From Cyanobacterium sp. uoEpiScrs1 (GTDB lineage Bacteria > Cyanobacteriota > Cyanobacteriia > Cyanobacteriales > Microcystaceae): a stretch of 64,000 nt of DNA. Location: NCBI RefSeq assembly GCF_947331815.1, contig NZ_OX373462.1, positions 1,955,040-2,019,039 on the forward strand, written 5' to 3'. Below, one piece after another: positions 48,095 to 59,844 of this stretch. Below the pieces are notes generated by a model. The model was not told where the DNA came from and did not search any database. It saw nothing but the letters and a program-made list of their open reading frames with translations. Each line of letters starts with the position of its first letter. Position 1 is the stretch's first letter. A program made the position numbers and the translations under genes.

Positions 48095-49684
48095 ATGGAT
48101 ATTGCCAATTTTCCCTGGTTAACTACCATAATTCTCTTTCCAATTATTGCCGCCTTGTTCATTCCTATAATTCCTGATAAGGACGGCAAAACAGTCAAAT
48201 GGTATGCTTTGACTATTGGACTCATTAATTTTTCGGTGATTGTTTATGCTTTCTATACTGGATATGATTTAAACAATCCTGACCTTCAATTGTTTGAAAG
48301 CTATTCCTGGATTCCTCAACTGGACTTAAATTGGTCGGTGGGAGCTGATGGACTATCCATGCCCTTGATTTTGTTGACAGGGTTTATCACTACTTTAGCA
48401 ACTATGGCTGCTTGGCCAGTGACATTTAAGCCAAAGCTGTTCTATTTCCTGATGTTGTTGATGTATGGGGGACAAATTGCTGTTTTTGCAGTACAGGATA
48501 TGTTGCTTTTCTTTCTCGTTTGGGAGTTAGAATTAGTCCCCGTCTATCTTATTTTATCTATTTGGGGAGGAAAACGTCGTCTTTATGCAGCAACTAAGTT
48601 TATTCTCTACACCGCAGCAGGCTCATTATTTATCTTAGTAGCTGCTCTAACTATGGCCTTTTATGGAGGCAATACTACCTTTGACATGGTTACGATTGCA
48701 GGTAAGGATTTTCCTTTAAAACTGCAATTATTACTTTATGGAGGGTTTCTTATTGCCTATGGAGTTAAATTGCCGATTTTTCCTCTTCATACTTGGCTAC
48801 CGGATGCCCATGGAGAAGCTACCGCACCTGCACATATGTTACTAGCGGGAATTCTTTTAAAAATGGGAGGATATGCACTACTGCGGATGAATGCAGGAAT
48901 GTTACCGGATGCTCATGCCTTCTTTGCTCCTATGTTAGTTATTTTAGGAGTTGTCAATATTGTTTACGCGGCTTTAACCTCCTTTGCTCAACGCAACCTA
49001 AAAAGAAAGATTGCCTATTCTTCAATTTCCCATATGGGGTTTGTCTTAATTGGGATAGCCTCGTTTACCTCATTAGGGACTAGTGGAGCTATGTTGCAAA
49101 TGATTTCCCACGGATTAATTGGAGCCAGTCTTTTCTTTATGGTAGGTTGCACTTATGATCGCACCCATACCCTAATGTTAGACGAAATGGGCGGGGTAGG
49201 GCAAAAGATGAAAAAAGTCTTTGCTATGTGGACTACTTGTTCGATGGCTTCTTTGGCGTTACCTGGAATGAGTGGTTTTGTAGCAGAATTGATGGTATTT
49301 GTAGGATTTGCAACTAGTGATGCCTACAGTTCAACCTTTAAGGTGGTTGTAGTCCTTTTAGCTGCTGTTGGAGTAATTTTAACTCCCATTTATCTCCTGT
49401 CAATGTTACGAGAAATGCTTTATGGACCTGAAAATGAAGAATTAATTTCCCACACCAAATTAATTGATGCTGAACCGAGAGAAGTATTTGTTATTGGGTG
49501 TTTATTAATTCCTATCATTGGTATTGGTTTATATCCGAAAATTGTTACCCAGATTTACGATTCTAGTATTAATCAACTCACCGCAGTATTACGTGATTCA
49601 GTGCCAACTTTAGGAGGGGAAATTAAAGAAGTACAGATCTCTTTAACCGAACAGATATCTTTAAAAGCTCCTACCATCAAATAG
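48095..49684 (+). CDS. ndhD: NAD(P)H-quinone oxidoreductase subunit 4 (NdhD1)
   Basis: 529-aa antiporter-like proton-pumping subunit of NDH-1. It starts [56 protein letters not shown] (key Glu), [35 protein letters not shown] and [16 protein letters not shown] are the diagnostic blocks. The sequence is of the NdhD1 type (respiratory NDH-1L). No ndhF copy adjoins it; ndhF1 lies at 35.8-37.8 kb in opposite orientation. A palindrome follows the stop. Confidence 0.96.
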   Translation: MDIANFPWLTTIILFPIIAALFIPIIPDKDGKTVKWYALTIGLINFSVIVYAFYTGYDLNNPDLQLFESYSWIPQLDLNWSVGADGLSMPLILLTGFITTLATMAAWPVTFKPKLFYFLMLLMYGGQIAVFAVQDMLLFFLVWELELVPVYLILSIWGGKRRLYAATKFILYTAAGSLFILVAALTMAFYGGNTTFDMVTIAGKDFPLKLQLLLYGGFLIAYGVKLPIFPLHTWLPDAHGEATAPAHMLLAGILLKMGGYALLRMNAGMLPDAHAFFAPMLVILGVVNIVYAALTSFAQRNLKRKIAYSSISHMGFVLIGIASFTSLGTSGAMLQMISHGLIGASLFFMVGCTYDRTHTLMLDEMGGVGQKMKKVFAMWTTCSMASLALPGMSGFVAELMVFVGFATSDAYSSTFKVVVVLLAAVGVILTPIYLLSMLREMLYGPENEELISHTKLIDAEPREVFVIGCLLIPIIGIGLYPKIVTQIYDSSINQLTAVLRDSVPTLGGEIKEVQISLTEQISLKAPTIK

Positions 49685-49690
49685 CCATGA

Positions 49691-49715
49691 GTAAGGTGGG
49701 AAACACCCACCTTAC
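49691..49715. terminator. GGTGGG palindrome after ndhD1
   Basis: GTAAGGTGGG, loop AAACA, CCCACCTTAC: a perfect 10-bp stem 7 nt after the stop. It shares its core with 41226-41258. Confidence 0.75.
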
Positions 49716-50555
49716 CTTCAACTATTAGTGTAAATACGATAATTATGATGGATGGATTTTATTAAGCTATAATCTAATTCGATTTATTTATTACATATCA
49801 TAGAATCAATGAGTTTTTAATATATTATTGAAGTTTTTTGTAAATGAATAGTAACAGAGTTCGTTAAAATCATAATTAATTAATATCTTTTTTGAACAAA
49901 ATAATTAATTATTCTTTTGGTTAGATACTAAAGAAAATTAAACATTGGGGGTGAAATACTTTTTATTAGAGTATTAACAGCACCAACTATATAAATAATT
50001 AACAGTATTTTGATGCTTGTAATTGAACTTAAAATTTTTTTCATTTGTTTTATACTTTTTAAGTATTAAGAATGTAATCCAAAATTAGATAATATTACCA
50101 ATCCATCTAGTCACTAGACTAGGCTGAACTGACATGTGTCATGTTATCGGTAACAACAATTCTATAAATAACTTCAAGTATCTGCTTTTGCTTTCTTACA
50201 ACATATAAAGCTGATTTAATTCTCTTAAAGTTTAATTATAAGTTCTAGTTTGGGATTTGTGTCTATAAAATAATAGCAATCTAATACAAGGAGATATATC
50301 TACAAAAGAACTAGACCAACACCATTACTGTCGTAAAGCAGGAAGGGATACATGACAAGTAAGTAATGTTTTTATTATATACATTATAGTGATCTGGTTT
50401 AAATATAAAAATTGTTCTAATAATTGACTAAAGTTGATATTAAAATGGTATAATAATAAGTTCGTAAATAGTTTAGTTAATTTAAAATAAAAGTCAGTCT
50501 CTGGTTGGAGAAGGACTAACAACCGTTGATGAGTTAAGGAGTCTCAGTAAATAAT
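49716..50555. other. AT-rich spacer upstream of rpsP
   Basis: 840 bp, no gene recognised. In several cyanobacteria ffh precedes rpsP; I could not see Ffh relics here. The rpsP promoter must lie in its 3' part. Confidence 0.45.
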
Positions 50556-50810
50556 ATGGTCAAACTACGCTTGAAACGATACGGCAAAAAGCGCGAGGCT
50601 AGTTATAGAATTATCGCTATAAATAACAATAGTCGTCGTGATGGTCGCCCCTTAGAAGAATTAGGATTTTACAATCCTAGAACTGATGAAACTCACTTAA
50701 ATGTTCCAGGAATTGTTAAAAAACTTCGAGAAGGAGCCCAGCCTACTGATACTGTCCGTAGTATTCTTCAGAAAGCGCAAGTATTTGAACAAGTAAATGC
50801 CCAAACCTGA
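50556..50810 (+). CDS. rpsP: 30S ribosomal protein S16
   Basis: 84-aa S16, starting [20 protein letters not shown] and containing [14 protein letters not shown], the two family hallmarks. Normal length for the family. The 3' end overlaps the KH-domain gene by 14 bp, implying translational coupling. AAGGAG lies about 17 nt upstream of ATG 50556. Confidence 0.97.
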   Translation: MVKLRLKRYGKKREASYRIIAINNNSRRDGRPLEELGFYNPRTDETHLNVPGIVKKLREGAQPTDTVRSILQKAQVFEQVNAQT

Positions 50811-51213
50811 TTGTTGGTCTAATTCATCAAATTTTACTAGCCCAGATTATTTGGGACTAGTAGAGTTTTTAATAGAACCGTTGCTAGAATCGCCTGATTC
50901 CCTAAGTGTAGATTGTGAACAGGTAAATAATAATCAACGAGTTTGGATTCGTTTAGCCTTTGAAGGCAATGATAAAGGAAGAGTTTTGGGACGAAGTGGT
51001 CGCAATCTTCAGGCTATTCGTGTGGTCCTACAAATAGCCGCTACTGCTGCTGGTCAATCTGTATATCTTGATATTTATGATACTTCAGAAAAAAATTTTC
51101 AGTTTAGCCATCGAACTGGTTATAGGACTGAACGAAAATTTGTACGAAAAAAGGCCAGGACTCATCGTCCTTCTCTGCCAAAAATTTCTGTAAAATCTCA
51201 CTGGGAACATTAG
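50797..51213 (+). CDS. KH-domain RNA-binding protein (KhpA-like)
   Basis: 138 aa. The core (about 20-95) has [39 protein letters not shown] (the GxxG-type loop is GRSG) and the VYLDIYD end, as in the KH protein encoded next to rpsP in many bacteria. It binds RNA, possibly rRNA or mRNA. A basic tail ([15 protein letters not shown]) is added. It overlaps rpsP by 14 bp. A 26-bp hairpin begins 5 bp after the stop. Confidence 0.9.
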   Translation: MPKPDCWSNSSNFTSPDYLGLVEFLIEPLLESPDSLSVDCEQVNNNQRVWIRLAFEGNDKGRVLGRSGRNLQAIRVVLQIAATAAGQSVYLDIYDTSEKNFQFSHRTGYRTERKFVRKKARTHRPSLPKISVKSHWEH

Positions 51214-51217
51214 AGTA

Positions 51218-51272
51218 AGTACGAGAAGTATGAAAGGTCTAAACTTTTTAGATCTTTCATACTTCTCGTACT
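51218..51272 (+). terminator. Long hairpin ending the rpsP-khpA transcript
   Basis: AGTACGAGAAGTATGAAAG pairs with CTTTCATACTTCTCGTACT, then one G-T pair, then TCTAAA with TTTAGA, around a 3-nt loop: 26 bp in all. Confidence 0.8.
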
Positions 51273-52373
51273 TCTAAAATAGTTATCGAGTATTATGCTT
51301 ACGATTAATTTCGTGAAATATAACTAACAATACTATCAAATCATTTGTTATCAATATCGAACTCTACAATTATTTAGTACAACAATAGTTTGAAGTGAAC
51401 TATTATAGATAGAATATCAAGATTCTACTATATTAGTCACACCTAAACAAGTTATCCAGAGTATCAAGAAAAGACTAAATAGAATTTCAAAATTCAGGAC
51501 CATCTAACTACTTCTACAATAATAAGATTCCAGTTGCTGGGAGATCCATTATTTATTACATCTTAAAAATATTCAGCTTACAATCACAGGAATTATTTAA
51601 ATAAATAATATTAAAGAGATATATCAACACAGTCTTTTGTTGTAGAATTGGAAGTATTCATAATATATTACAGCTAAAATTTTTAAATTAGTTAGGGAAA
51701 TAATAAGTTGATAATTTATCAGGTATAAGAGTCAAATTAATTGCAATCTCTAACTTAAGATATTTTTTGTAAATAGAAAATGTTTTAAATTGTATACTAA
51801 ATTTATTATTTTAGTAACTAAAATTTAGTTATTATAGACTTCAATATAAATAATTAAGTTATAGTCTTTGTTATCAAGTATTAATAATAAATACAATAAA
51901 TAATTATAATAGTTATCATCAAAATTAATACCTTAAATACTATCTATAAATAAATTATATTTAAAATAACAAAAAACTAGATATAAATATATTTTTTTAG
52001 CAAAAATATTGATTTTAAAATAAAAATACTTCAGCTAGTATAAGTAGTTTAATTTCAAAATATTAAATCAATAATCAACAAAAAACATATTTACTTTTTG
52101 TTCTATAATTTTGTATTTTCATGACATAAATAACATGAAATTTATTTTTACTGTTAAACTTCTTAAACAATAAACAAATAGAGAGATATATGACTATTTA
52201 TATCTCTGTCATTAATTAAAAACTACATACAAAATATTAAAACAGTTTCTGTATAAAAAATAACTAATACCACATTATCTTGCAACAAATGTATATAAGG
52301 ATTATGATACAATTAAAGTTGCTTTTATTAGTTTTATAATTTAAAAGAATAAAATACATTTATCAATAGGATT
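51273..52373. other. AT-rich spacer upstream of mfd
   Basis: 1.1 kb. The first 350 bp are less AT-rich and may include coding residue (for example a frame with STILVTPKQVIQSIKKRLN), but nothing could be identified. The rest is plain AT-rich DNA. Confidence 0.4.
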
Positions 52374-55300
52374 ATGACTTTTTCTTCTCTAATTCGTACT
52401 CTGCAAAAATCACCTCTAAGTCAAGAATTATTAGAGAAACTAAAAAAAGTAGGCTATTTGGGATTAAAAGGAATTCCTCGACTTCCTAAGGGTTTAGTTG
52501 TTTCAGCATTAGCACAAGCAGAGAATCGAAGTCTATTAGTAATTTGTGCAACTTTAGAAGAAGCAGGAAGGTGGGCTACTCAATTGGAGATTATGGGATG
52601 GAAAACTGTTAATTTTTATCCTACCTCAGAAGCATCTCCATATGAGTTATTTAATCCTGAATCAGAAATGATTTGGGGACAAATGCAAGTTTTATCAAAT
52701 ATACATAGTTCATTATCTGTCGATAACAAGTTAGCAATTGTTACCACAGAAAAAGCTTTACAACCTCATCTACCACCTCCTAATATTTTTCGACATTTCT
52801 GTTTAAATTTACAAGTAGGGACAACTCAATTATTCCAAGAAATTGATAAATTATTAACTAAGTTAGGTTATAAAAGAGTTTCTTTGGTAGAAACAGAGGG
52901 GCAATGGAGTAGAAGAGGGAATATTGTTGATATATTTCCAGTTTCCTCAGAATTACCAATTCGATTAGAATGGTGTGGGGATAGATTAGAAACAATTAGA
53001 GAATTAGATATAGCAACTCAACGTTCTTTGGATAAACTTTATAAAATTTGTTTAACTCCTACAAGCTTTAATTCTATTATTGTAGATATTCTTAATCAAA
53101 GAAATCAATCTTTAGACACCTATTTATCTATTGAAGAAGTAGAGGCATTTAAAAACTATAATTGCCCAGAAGGAGTAGGACGTTTTTTAGGAATAGCTTT
53201 TGAAAAACCTGCCTCATTAATAGATTATTTAGAAGATAATACTCTTTGTGTTTTTGATGAATTAGAACAGTGCAAGTCCCATAGTAAACGATGGGTAGAA
53301 TATATAGAAGATAACTGGAAAGAATTAGACTTACTTTTACCAAAAATCCATCGTTCTTTTGAAACTTCTGTAAATTTAGCAAAAAAATTTCCTGTTATTT
53401 ATCTTTCAGAATTATCAAAAAATCCAGATTTAACTGCGTTAGATTTATCAAGTCGTCCAATTCCCAGCATTCCTCACCAGTTCTCTAAACTAGCAGAAAT
53501 ATTACGGGGAAAACGAGAGATTTATAGTGGTATTTCTCTAAATAAATATTCAACTTGGTTAGTTTCTGCTCAACCTTCTAGGACAGTTTCTTTACTGGAA
53601 GAACATGACTGTCCAGCTCAATTTATTCCTAATTATCGTGATTATCCAGGAGTTGAAAAATATCATATTCAAGGAATAGCAGTAGCCTTAAAGTATTCAG
53701 GATTAGCCGAACTAAAAGGATTCATTTTACCTACATTTCGAGTTGTTGTTATTACCGATAAGGAGTTTTTTGGGCAACACGTCTTAGCCCCAACAGGTTA
53801 CATACGAAAACGTCGTCAGGCTACTTCTAAACAAATCAACTTAGAACGATTACGTCCTGGAGATTATGTTGTCCATAAAAGTAATGGAGTCGGTAAATTT
53901 TTAAAGTTAGAAAGCTTAGGCACTCGTGAGTATTTAGTTGTTCAATACTATGACGGTTTATTAAGAATACCAGCCGACTCTGTCGACAGTTTATCTCGCT
54001 ATTATCAAACCGAAAATATGAATCCAGAACTACACAAAATGACAGGTAAAACTTGGGATAAAACTAAACAAAAAGTTCGTAAAATAATTAAAAAACTAGC
54101 AGTTGATTTATTAAATCTTTATGCTAAGCGCTCTGAAAAATCAGGGTTTATTTACCCTCCTGATACACGTTGGCAGGAGGAATTAGAAGGTTCTTTTCCC
54201 TATCAACCGACACCAGATCAATTAAAAGCAGTTCAAGAGGTAAAAGTCGATTTAGAAAGTAATCGTCCTATGGATCGATTAATTTGTGGAGATGTAGGTT
54301 TTGGTAAAACAGAAGTTGCTATTAGAGCAATCTTTAAAGCCGTTACTAGTGGACATAAACAAGTTGCATTGCTTGCACCGACTACAATTCTAACGCAACA
54401 ACATTATCATACCTTAAAAGAAAGATTTGCTCCCTATCCAATCAATATTGGATTATTAAACCGTTTTCGCACCACTTCAGAAAAAAAAGATATTGTACAA
54501 CGGTTAGCTACAGGAGAATTAGATATTGTTGTAGGAACCCATAAAATTTTAGGTAAAACTGTTAAATTCAAAGACTTAGGATTATTGGTTATTGATGAAG
54601 AACAACGATTTGGGGTCAATCAAAAAGAAAAAATTAAAGAGTTAAAAACTCAAGTTGATGTCCTTACCTTAAGTGCTACTCCTATTCCTCGAACCTTATA
54701 CATGTCTCTGTCAGGTATTCGAGAAATGAGTTTAATAACAACTCCTCCACCTTCTCGTCGTCCCATTAAAACACACTTATCTAAGTATAATTCTGATGTT
54801 GTTAGAACTGCTATTCGTAACGAATTGGATCGAGGCGGACAAATCTTCTATGTTGTTCCTAGAGTAGAAGGAATTGAAGAAGTTGCTAGAAAATTACAAC
54901 AAATGATTTCCAGTGCAAGAATTATGGTTGCTCATGGACAAATGGATGTTAATGAATTAGAAATAACCATGTTGGAATTCAACAATGGGGGAGGAGATAT
55001 TTTAGTCTGTACAACAATCATTGAATCAGGGTTAGATATACCAAGAGTTAATACAATTATTGTTGAGGATTCCCAAAAGTTTGGATTATCCCAACTCTAT
55101 CAATTGAGAGGAAGAGTCGGGCGATCTGGAATACAGGCTCATGCCTGGTTACTATATCCAAATAAAGGAGAATTAACAGAAACGGCTCGGAAAAGATTAA
55201 TGGCTTTACAAGAATTCAGCCAACTTGGTTCAGGGTATCAATTAGCGACCCGTGATATGGAAATTCGGGGAGTTGGGAATCTATTAGGGACTGAACAGTC

Positions 55301-55853
55301 GGGTCAAATGACAGCTATCGGGTTTGAATTGTATATGGAAATGTTACAAGAAGCGATTAAAGAGATTCAAGGTCAGGAAATACCTAAAGTTGATGAAACT
55401 CAAATAGATTTGCCGTTAACAGCTTTTATTCCTACTAACTATATTGCCGACACTCAACAAAAAATGGATGCTTATCGAGCAATAGCAAAGGCTAATTCTA
55501 AAGAAGATTTAGAGCAAATAGTAGTTGCTTGGACAGACCGTTATGGAGAGATACCAGCCTCTGTAAAACAACTACTGCAAGTAATAGAATTAAAACAAAT
55601 TGGCAAGTTTTTAGGTTTTTCTCGTATTAAAACTGATGGTAAACAACACATTATTTTAGAAACTCCAATGAAAGAACCTGCCTGGAAATTATTACAAGAA
55701 AATCTACCAGATTATTTACAATCACGGTTTGTTTATAGTCCTAAAAAAGTGACTGTCAGGGGTTTGGGAGTATTAAAACCCCAAAAACAATTAGAGAGTT
55801 TAATTGAATGGTTGGGAAAGATGAAAGGAGCATTACCTCAAAAAGGGATATAA
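52374..55853 (+). CDS. mfd: Transcription-repair coupling factor Mfd
   Basis: 1159-aa SF2 translocase that removes RNA polymerase stalled at lesions and recruits UvrA. UvrB-like N-terminal domain ([12 protein letters not shown]), the RNAP-interaction (CarD-like) domain with [17 protein letters not shown] near residue 500, and the motor with [11 protein letters not shown] (Walker A) and DEEQRFG are all present. The RecG-like TRG motif region contains [10 protein letters not shown]. The C-terminal D7 domain is intact. Full length, no damage. Start ATG 52374. It stands alone. Confidence 0.98.
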   Translation: MTFSSLIRTLQKSPLSQELLEKLKKVGYLGLKGIPRLPKGLVVSALAQAENRSLLVICATLEEAGRWATQLEIMGWKTVNFYPTSEASPYELFNPESEMIWGQMQVLSNIHSSLSVDNKLAIVTTEKALQPHLPPPNIFRHFCLNLQVGTTQLFQEIDKLLTKLGYKRVSLVETEGQWSRRGNIVDIFPVSSELPIRLEWCGDRLETIRELDIATQRSLDKLYKICLTPTSFNSIIVDILNQRNQSLDTYLSIEEVEAFKNYNCPEGVGRFLGIAFEKPASLIDYLEDNTLCVFDELEQCKSHSKRWVEYIEDNWKELDLLLPKIHRSFETSVNLAKKFPVIYLSELSKNPDLTALDLSSRPIPSIPHQFSKLAEILRGKREIYSGISLNKYSTWLVSAQPSRTVSLLEEHDCPAQFIPNYRDYPGVEKYHIQGIAVALKYSGLAELKGFILPTFRVVVITDKEFFGQHVLAPTGYIRKRRQATSKQINLERLRPGDYVVHKSNGVGKFLKLESLGTREYLVVQYYDGLLRIPADSVDSLSRYYQTENMNPELHKMTGKTWDKTKQKVRKIIKKLAVDLLNLYAKRSEKSGFIYPPDTRWQEELEGSFPYQPTPDQLKAVQEVKVDLESNRPMDRLICGDVGFGKTEVAIRAIFKAVTSGHKQVALLAPTTILTQQHYHTLKERFAPYPINIGLLNRFRTTSEKKDIVQRLATGELDIVVGTHKILGKTVKFKDLGLLVIDEEQRFGVNQKEKIKELKTQVDVLTLSATPIPRTLYMSLSGIREMSLITTPPPSRRPIKTHLSKYNSDVVRTAIRNELDRGGQIFYVVPRVEGIEEVARKLQQMISSARIMVAHGQMDVNELEITMLEFNNGGGDILVCTTIIESGLDIPRVNTIIVEDSQKFGLSQLYQLRGRVGRSGIQAHAWLLYPNKGELTETARKRLMALQEFSQLGSGYQLATRDMEIRGVGNLLGTEQSGQMTAIGFELYMEMLQEAIKEIQGQEIPKVDETQIDLPLTAFIPTNYIADTQQKMDAYRAIAKANSKEDLEQIVVAWTDRYGEIPASVKQLLQVIELKQIGKFLGFSRIKTDGKQHIILETPMKEPAWKLLQENLPDYLQSRFVYSPKKVTVRGLGVLKPQKQLESLIEWLGKMKGALPQKGI

Positions 55854-55948
55854 ATTGTGGACTGATACTCTCAAGTACTTTTTTATAGCTGCAATGCTTT
55901 GCCATGTCATTTATTTAGGATGCGCAGCTAACGAAGACTAAAAAAAAG

Positions 55949-56330
55949 GAAAGAGTTAGGCATAAGCCGGGTTCTGTTCCTATAGGATTAAAATCTTATA
56001 GGGGGAATTATCTATCTGGGATATTTGTTACCAAACTCCTCAAGCGGTTCTCCAATAACGGAACGGGGAAAAGACTAACCCTAGTTCCTCCGACCTTGCT
56101 TCCAACTGGGGTTTACCTAGCCAGCATTTCACAATGCTGCTGGTGCGCTCTTACCGCACCTTTGCACCCTTACATTTTTTGGTATTACCCAAAAAATGCG
56201 GTATTTTTCTGTGGCACTATCCTCACGCTCACGCGCACTGGGGATTACCCAGCAAGTTTAGTCTTTAGGAAGCCCGGACTTTCCTCGAATTCGTCTCAAG
56301 GACGAATCCGCAACTCCCTCGCTAACTCTT
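55949..56330 (-). ncRNA. rnpB: RNase P RNA (M1 RNA)
   Basis: Catalytic RNA of RNase P, read on the minus strand. The 5' AGAGTTAG (56322-56329) pairs with the 3' CTAACTCT (55952-55959) as helix P1. The universal block GAGGAAAGTCCGGGCTTCC and the closing AACCCGGCTTATGCC are present. GGTAAGAGCGCACCAGCAGC and the AATGCTGGCTAGG block match cyanobacterial type A RNA. A T-run (TTTTTTT) follows the 3' end. Confidence 0.96.
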
Positions 56331-56336
56331 ACCTAT

Positions 56337-56342
56337 ATTCTA
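56337..56342 (-). promoter_or_regulatory. rnpB: Candidate rnpB -10 element
   Basis: TAGAAT on the minus strand, seven bases before the predicted rnpB 5' end. A weak -35-like TTTATA lies 17 bp further upstream. Confidence 0.45.
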
Positions 56343-57021
56343 GTGTACTATTTTTTAGTTATAAAGTTTTTGTTGTCAGTGAATAGCTAAGCAACTTTAA
56401 ATAGATATTAAGAACGTGAACTATTTTACATCTCTGCATTTAAAAATATAGAACTAACCTTATATTGTCTTGATTAATATTTTTAAATAAAATTTTGTTT
56501 AATTACTTTAGCCTAATATCGGTGTTTTTATATATTTGTACGATGCCTTTAAAAATCATTATTTAATAATATGTTTTATGATAACTGTTTAAAACTATGA
56601 TTTTCTTGCAAAAAATAAAAAAGTTTTTCATTGCTTGGCTAACTTATAATATACTCTTAAAATATTTAATTTCTTTGTTCATTATTTTTGACGTTACTAA
56701 CCACTATTAGTTTTTTATATCCTATATAAGGAGGTTCAATAGTGGTTAAACTAAAACTGTATTATTTTAAATTTTCCATTCATTTAAATAATGTATTTCT
56801 ATTTTTATCCCATCATAGAAATAATTTTTATATTACATATAAATTAACTGTTATACTCTGGTATGATCTAGGAATTATTTTTTAATAACCTTTTATTTTA
56901 CACTTATTTGAGTTTGTTTAATTTAATTTAATCTAAATGCATACACAAATTATAAATATTTAGCAAGGAAACATAGCAATAAAAACTAAATATACTTTAT
57001 TGTCTCTTTTTATTGAATAAC
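56343..57021. other. AT-rich spacer
   Basis: 680 bp. It holds a 10-bp inverted repeat AACCACTATT/AATAGTGGTT (56699-56747) whose loop contains an AAGGAGG. A 46-codon frame starts at the GTG inside the second arm but resembles nothing. No other feature. Confidence 0.4.
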
Positions 57022-58164
57022 TTAGTCTCTCTTAAGAGTATAAAATGATTCAAACCACCCCCGTCGCCAAAAGAAAAAGACTAAGCTTGCTGCAACAATT
57101 ATCATCATACCTATACAAGTAACATAACTCCAACGCCAATGGAGTTCTGGCATATATTCAAAGTTCATGCCATAAACTCCTACAATAAAAGTTAGAGGAA
57201 TAAAAATTGTAGAAATTACTGTTAAAAATTGCATTATTTCATTCATTTTATTGCTCATAGCGGACAAATAAACATCCATCAAGCTTGAAGCAAGTTCCCG
57301 ATAAGTTTCTACAATATCAAGCAGTTGAATAACATGATCATAACAATCGCGGAAATGAATTTTTACTTCTGGTTTAATTAAACAACTCTCTCCTCTTACT
57401 AACAAATCGGTAACATTGCGTAGAGGCCAAATAGCTCTTCGTAACGCTAATAATTCCCGTCGTATGGCATAAATTTCTTCAAGATAACTACTTTGGGGTT
57501 GCACAACTAATTTATCTTCTAAAGCTTCAATACGATCACCATATTTTTCTAATACAGGGAAATAACTATCTATAATTGAATCTAACAACAAATAGGTTAA
57601 ATAATCAGCTCCGGTTTGACGAACTTTTCCTTGATTGGCATAAATACGATTACGGACTATATTAAAACGATCTTCAATGTGCCTTTCTTGGAAAGTTAAA
57701 AGATAACCTTGCCCTAAAACAAATCCTACTTGTTCACTTGAAAATTCTTCTTCACTAGATTGAAAAAATACTATCTGGACTATAATCATTAATTGTTCAT
57801 TATAGTCTTCTACTTTGGGACGTTGGGGAACATTGACCATATCCTTAAGCAGCAGAGGATGAAGTTTGAAAATTGTTCCAACCTGTTTCAGAATTATCTC
57901 ACTACCTAATCCTTGAACATCCATCCAAGAGACAGTATTTTTACTTAAATAAGGAATTAAAGCTTTGGGGATAATATCTACCCTACGGATAGCCTTAATT
58001 TCATCATAGTCTATTAAAACAATGCGTGACGGTTTTGCATTTGGTTTAATCTTAAGAGTACTTGGTTCACTGCCCAGTTTATCATGAAAGCATTCCAAAT
58101 AATTTTCCTCTTCCAAATTAAGTTTTTGCAGTAGTTCTGGGTCAGATGGATAAAGCTCAGTCAT
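57022..58164 (-). CDS. corA: CorA-family Mg2+/Co2+ transporter
   Basis: 380 aa. A large cytosolic alpha/beta funnel (residues 1-310) is followed by two C-terminal membrane helices. The signature loop YGMNFEYMPELHWRWSY (GMN at the pore mouth) lies between them. It functions as a pentameric channel for Mg2+. The family signature block KMNEIMQFLTVISTIFIPLTFIVGVYGMN is complete in the first helix. Start ATG 58164. Isolated gene. Confidence 0.93.
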   Translation of the reverse strand: MTELYPSDPELLQKLNLEEENYLECFHDKLGSEPSTLKIKPNAKPSRIVLIDYDEIKAIRRVDIIPKALIPYLSKNTVSWMDVQGLGSEIILKQVGTIFKLHPLLLKDMVNVPQRPKVEDYNEQLMIIVQIVFFQSSEEEFSSEQVGFVLGQGYLLTFQERHIEDRFNIVRNRIYANQGKVRQTGADYLTYLLLDSIIDSYFPVLEKYGDRIEALEDKLVVQPQSSYLEEIYAIRRELLALRRAIWPLRNVTDLLVRGESCLIKPEVKIHFRDCYDHVIQLLDIVETYRELASSLMDVYLSAMSNKMNEIMQFLTVISTIFIPLTFIVGVYGMNFEYMPELHWRWSYVTCIGMMIIVAASLVFFFWRRGWFESFYTLKRD

Positions 58165-59354
58165 ATGGAATTTAGTCCAAATTAGTTTTTTAAATATCTT
58201 TAGCCTAAGAATAACAGGGATAGTGAAATGGTTAATAATTACAACGGCTAATCATGATTTTTATAAATGAGAGATGGCAAAATAACAACAATAGAAACAA
58301 CTTAACCCTAAGCTGTTCTTTGCAATACTACTATCCTAAATACTTTTCTTACAAAATAAACTATCGTTTTGTTACAAAAAAGAATATATTTTAACTAAGA
58401 TATCCTGAACAACTTGTTACTCTAATTCATTGTTCGGTATCTAATATCATAAATACACTAGAATGTAGTCAATGTATATACATAATATAAAAGTGTACTA
58501 TTGTATACTCTTATTGTAGACAAAACTGATAGTATTTAATCAAATATCTTTTGCTTTCTGCTTAAAAAGAAAGCTATTTTAATATTCTTATTTCAGGCTA
58601 TATATATGAACTTAAATACTCATTTCCTTCAAATAAATGAAATGAGAAGATAATAGTTTATTTTTTTATTTTAATTTAGAGATAATAATCAATATATCTA
58701 TAGATATATTGATTATACTTATTAAGTACTTAAATATAGGAAGTACTTAGTGAACACACTATAGAATATAAAAAAGCTCAAAAAAATTATAGAAGTTAAC
58801 CTCTTTTAGTTATAAATAACCATAGTTAATTATTAATTTTTAAGTTAACCACAAAGAATATAGATACTTATTAAATTTGTCCTAGTTTGACAGGGTAATG
58901 TACTTAGTAAATTATTTATAAATTTAGTATTAGTTACTTAATAACTCCTGTATAAATTCTATCAACAAGAATTTAAAGTAAGTATTTACCTTTAATAGAA
59001 TGAGAAACGCTAGTATTAGTTGAATTCGCCGATACAATATTAACCTATAAAGTTAAATTTTATCTCTGTAACCATTTCTAGCGTAGAATAGTTAATGACT
59101 AAAATATTAATAATAATAACTAATTTTTTACATCCAGCTGAGCCCATTTTTTAAGAAGACATAAATAGAAAAATAAGCAAAGTAAAATAAAATAAGTAGT
59201 TTCTAAAAATAGATTTGGGAAAATGAGTATCTAAATCACCCCAAATATTGAATTGTATTTACATTTCAAATGAATATACTTTTGTTTTTAGTTAATAAAT
59301 TAATCCCACGATCAATTATAAGGTTACTGATTAATATTTTTGTTATTAATTTTT
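58165..59354. other. AT-rich spacer with a 32-nt palindrome
   Basis: 1.2 kb without a gene. ATAATCAATATATCTA and its complement form a perfect palindrome at 58685-58716, followed by AAGTACT/AGTACTT repeats. No relic recognised. Confidence 0.5.
58685..58716. repeat. 32-nt perfect palindrome
   Basis: ATAATCAATATATCTA joined directly to TAGATATATTGATTAT, away from any gene end. Confidence 0.7.
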
Positions 59355-59768
59355 TTAGCTAATGGCTTTTTTATATAATTTTTGAATAGTTTTTAGTATC
59401 TTCTCAAAAGAAGATTTAGAAGAATCTTTAGACGGATCAAGTAACTGTAGTTTAGTTAACAATTGAGCTTCTTGTATTTGCACATCACCATCACTATAAA
59501 TTAAACCACTAATAGATTCAAGTAATTTTTGATAATCCTTAGTGGTAGGATTACTACCTAAATATTCTTCCAACCATTGGTAACATTGGCCAGGTTGAAC
59601 TGGCTTAAGTTCAGATAAAAGAGTAGTAATTTCTTGATCATCGGCAAGATCTTGGCTAGCTATCGTTTTATTTAAATAATTCCGTTCCTCTTGCTGGATT
59701 AGTCCATCGATCCAAGCAGCACCAATCAAAATCTTGAGGAGTTGTTTCGTTTTCTGAGAACTTTTCAT
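59355..59768 (-). CDS. TerB-like small protein
   Basis: 137 aa from ATG 59768 (a TTG at 59780 would add four residues). Two acidic helix-pair repeats are visible: GAAWIDGLIQQEERNYL near the N-terminus and GLIYSDGDVQIQEAQLLTKL near residue 98. These are the metal-binding D-x-x-x-x-x-E patterns of the TerB/DUF-TerB fold. The function of such proteins in cyanobacteria is unknown. It lies 64 bp downstream of rsmB on the same strand, so they are probably co-transcribed. Confidence 0.72.
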   Translation of the reverse strand: MKSSQKTKQLLKILIGAAWIDGLIQQEERNYLNKTIASQDLADDQEITTLLSELKPVQPGQCYQWLEEYLGSNPTTKDYQKLLESISGLIYSDGDVQIQEAQLLTKLQLLDPSKDSSKSSFEKILKTIQKLYKKAIS

Positions 59769-59844
59769 GATTAATTTCAATTGTTTTTAGCTTCCGCTAT
59801 CTTTAATATATAATGAAATGCTTTGTCAGCAAATTGAGCTTCTA

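Noticed and set aside
56742..56882. 46-codon ORF from GTG with an excellent AAGGAGG upstream
   Set aside because: The translation is low-complexity (Phe/Tyr/Asn/Leu-rich) as expected from AT-rich spacer, and the SD lies in a hairpin loop. No homologue recognised.
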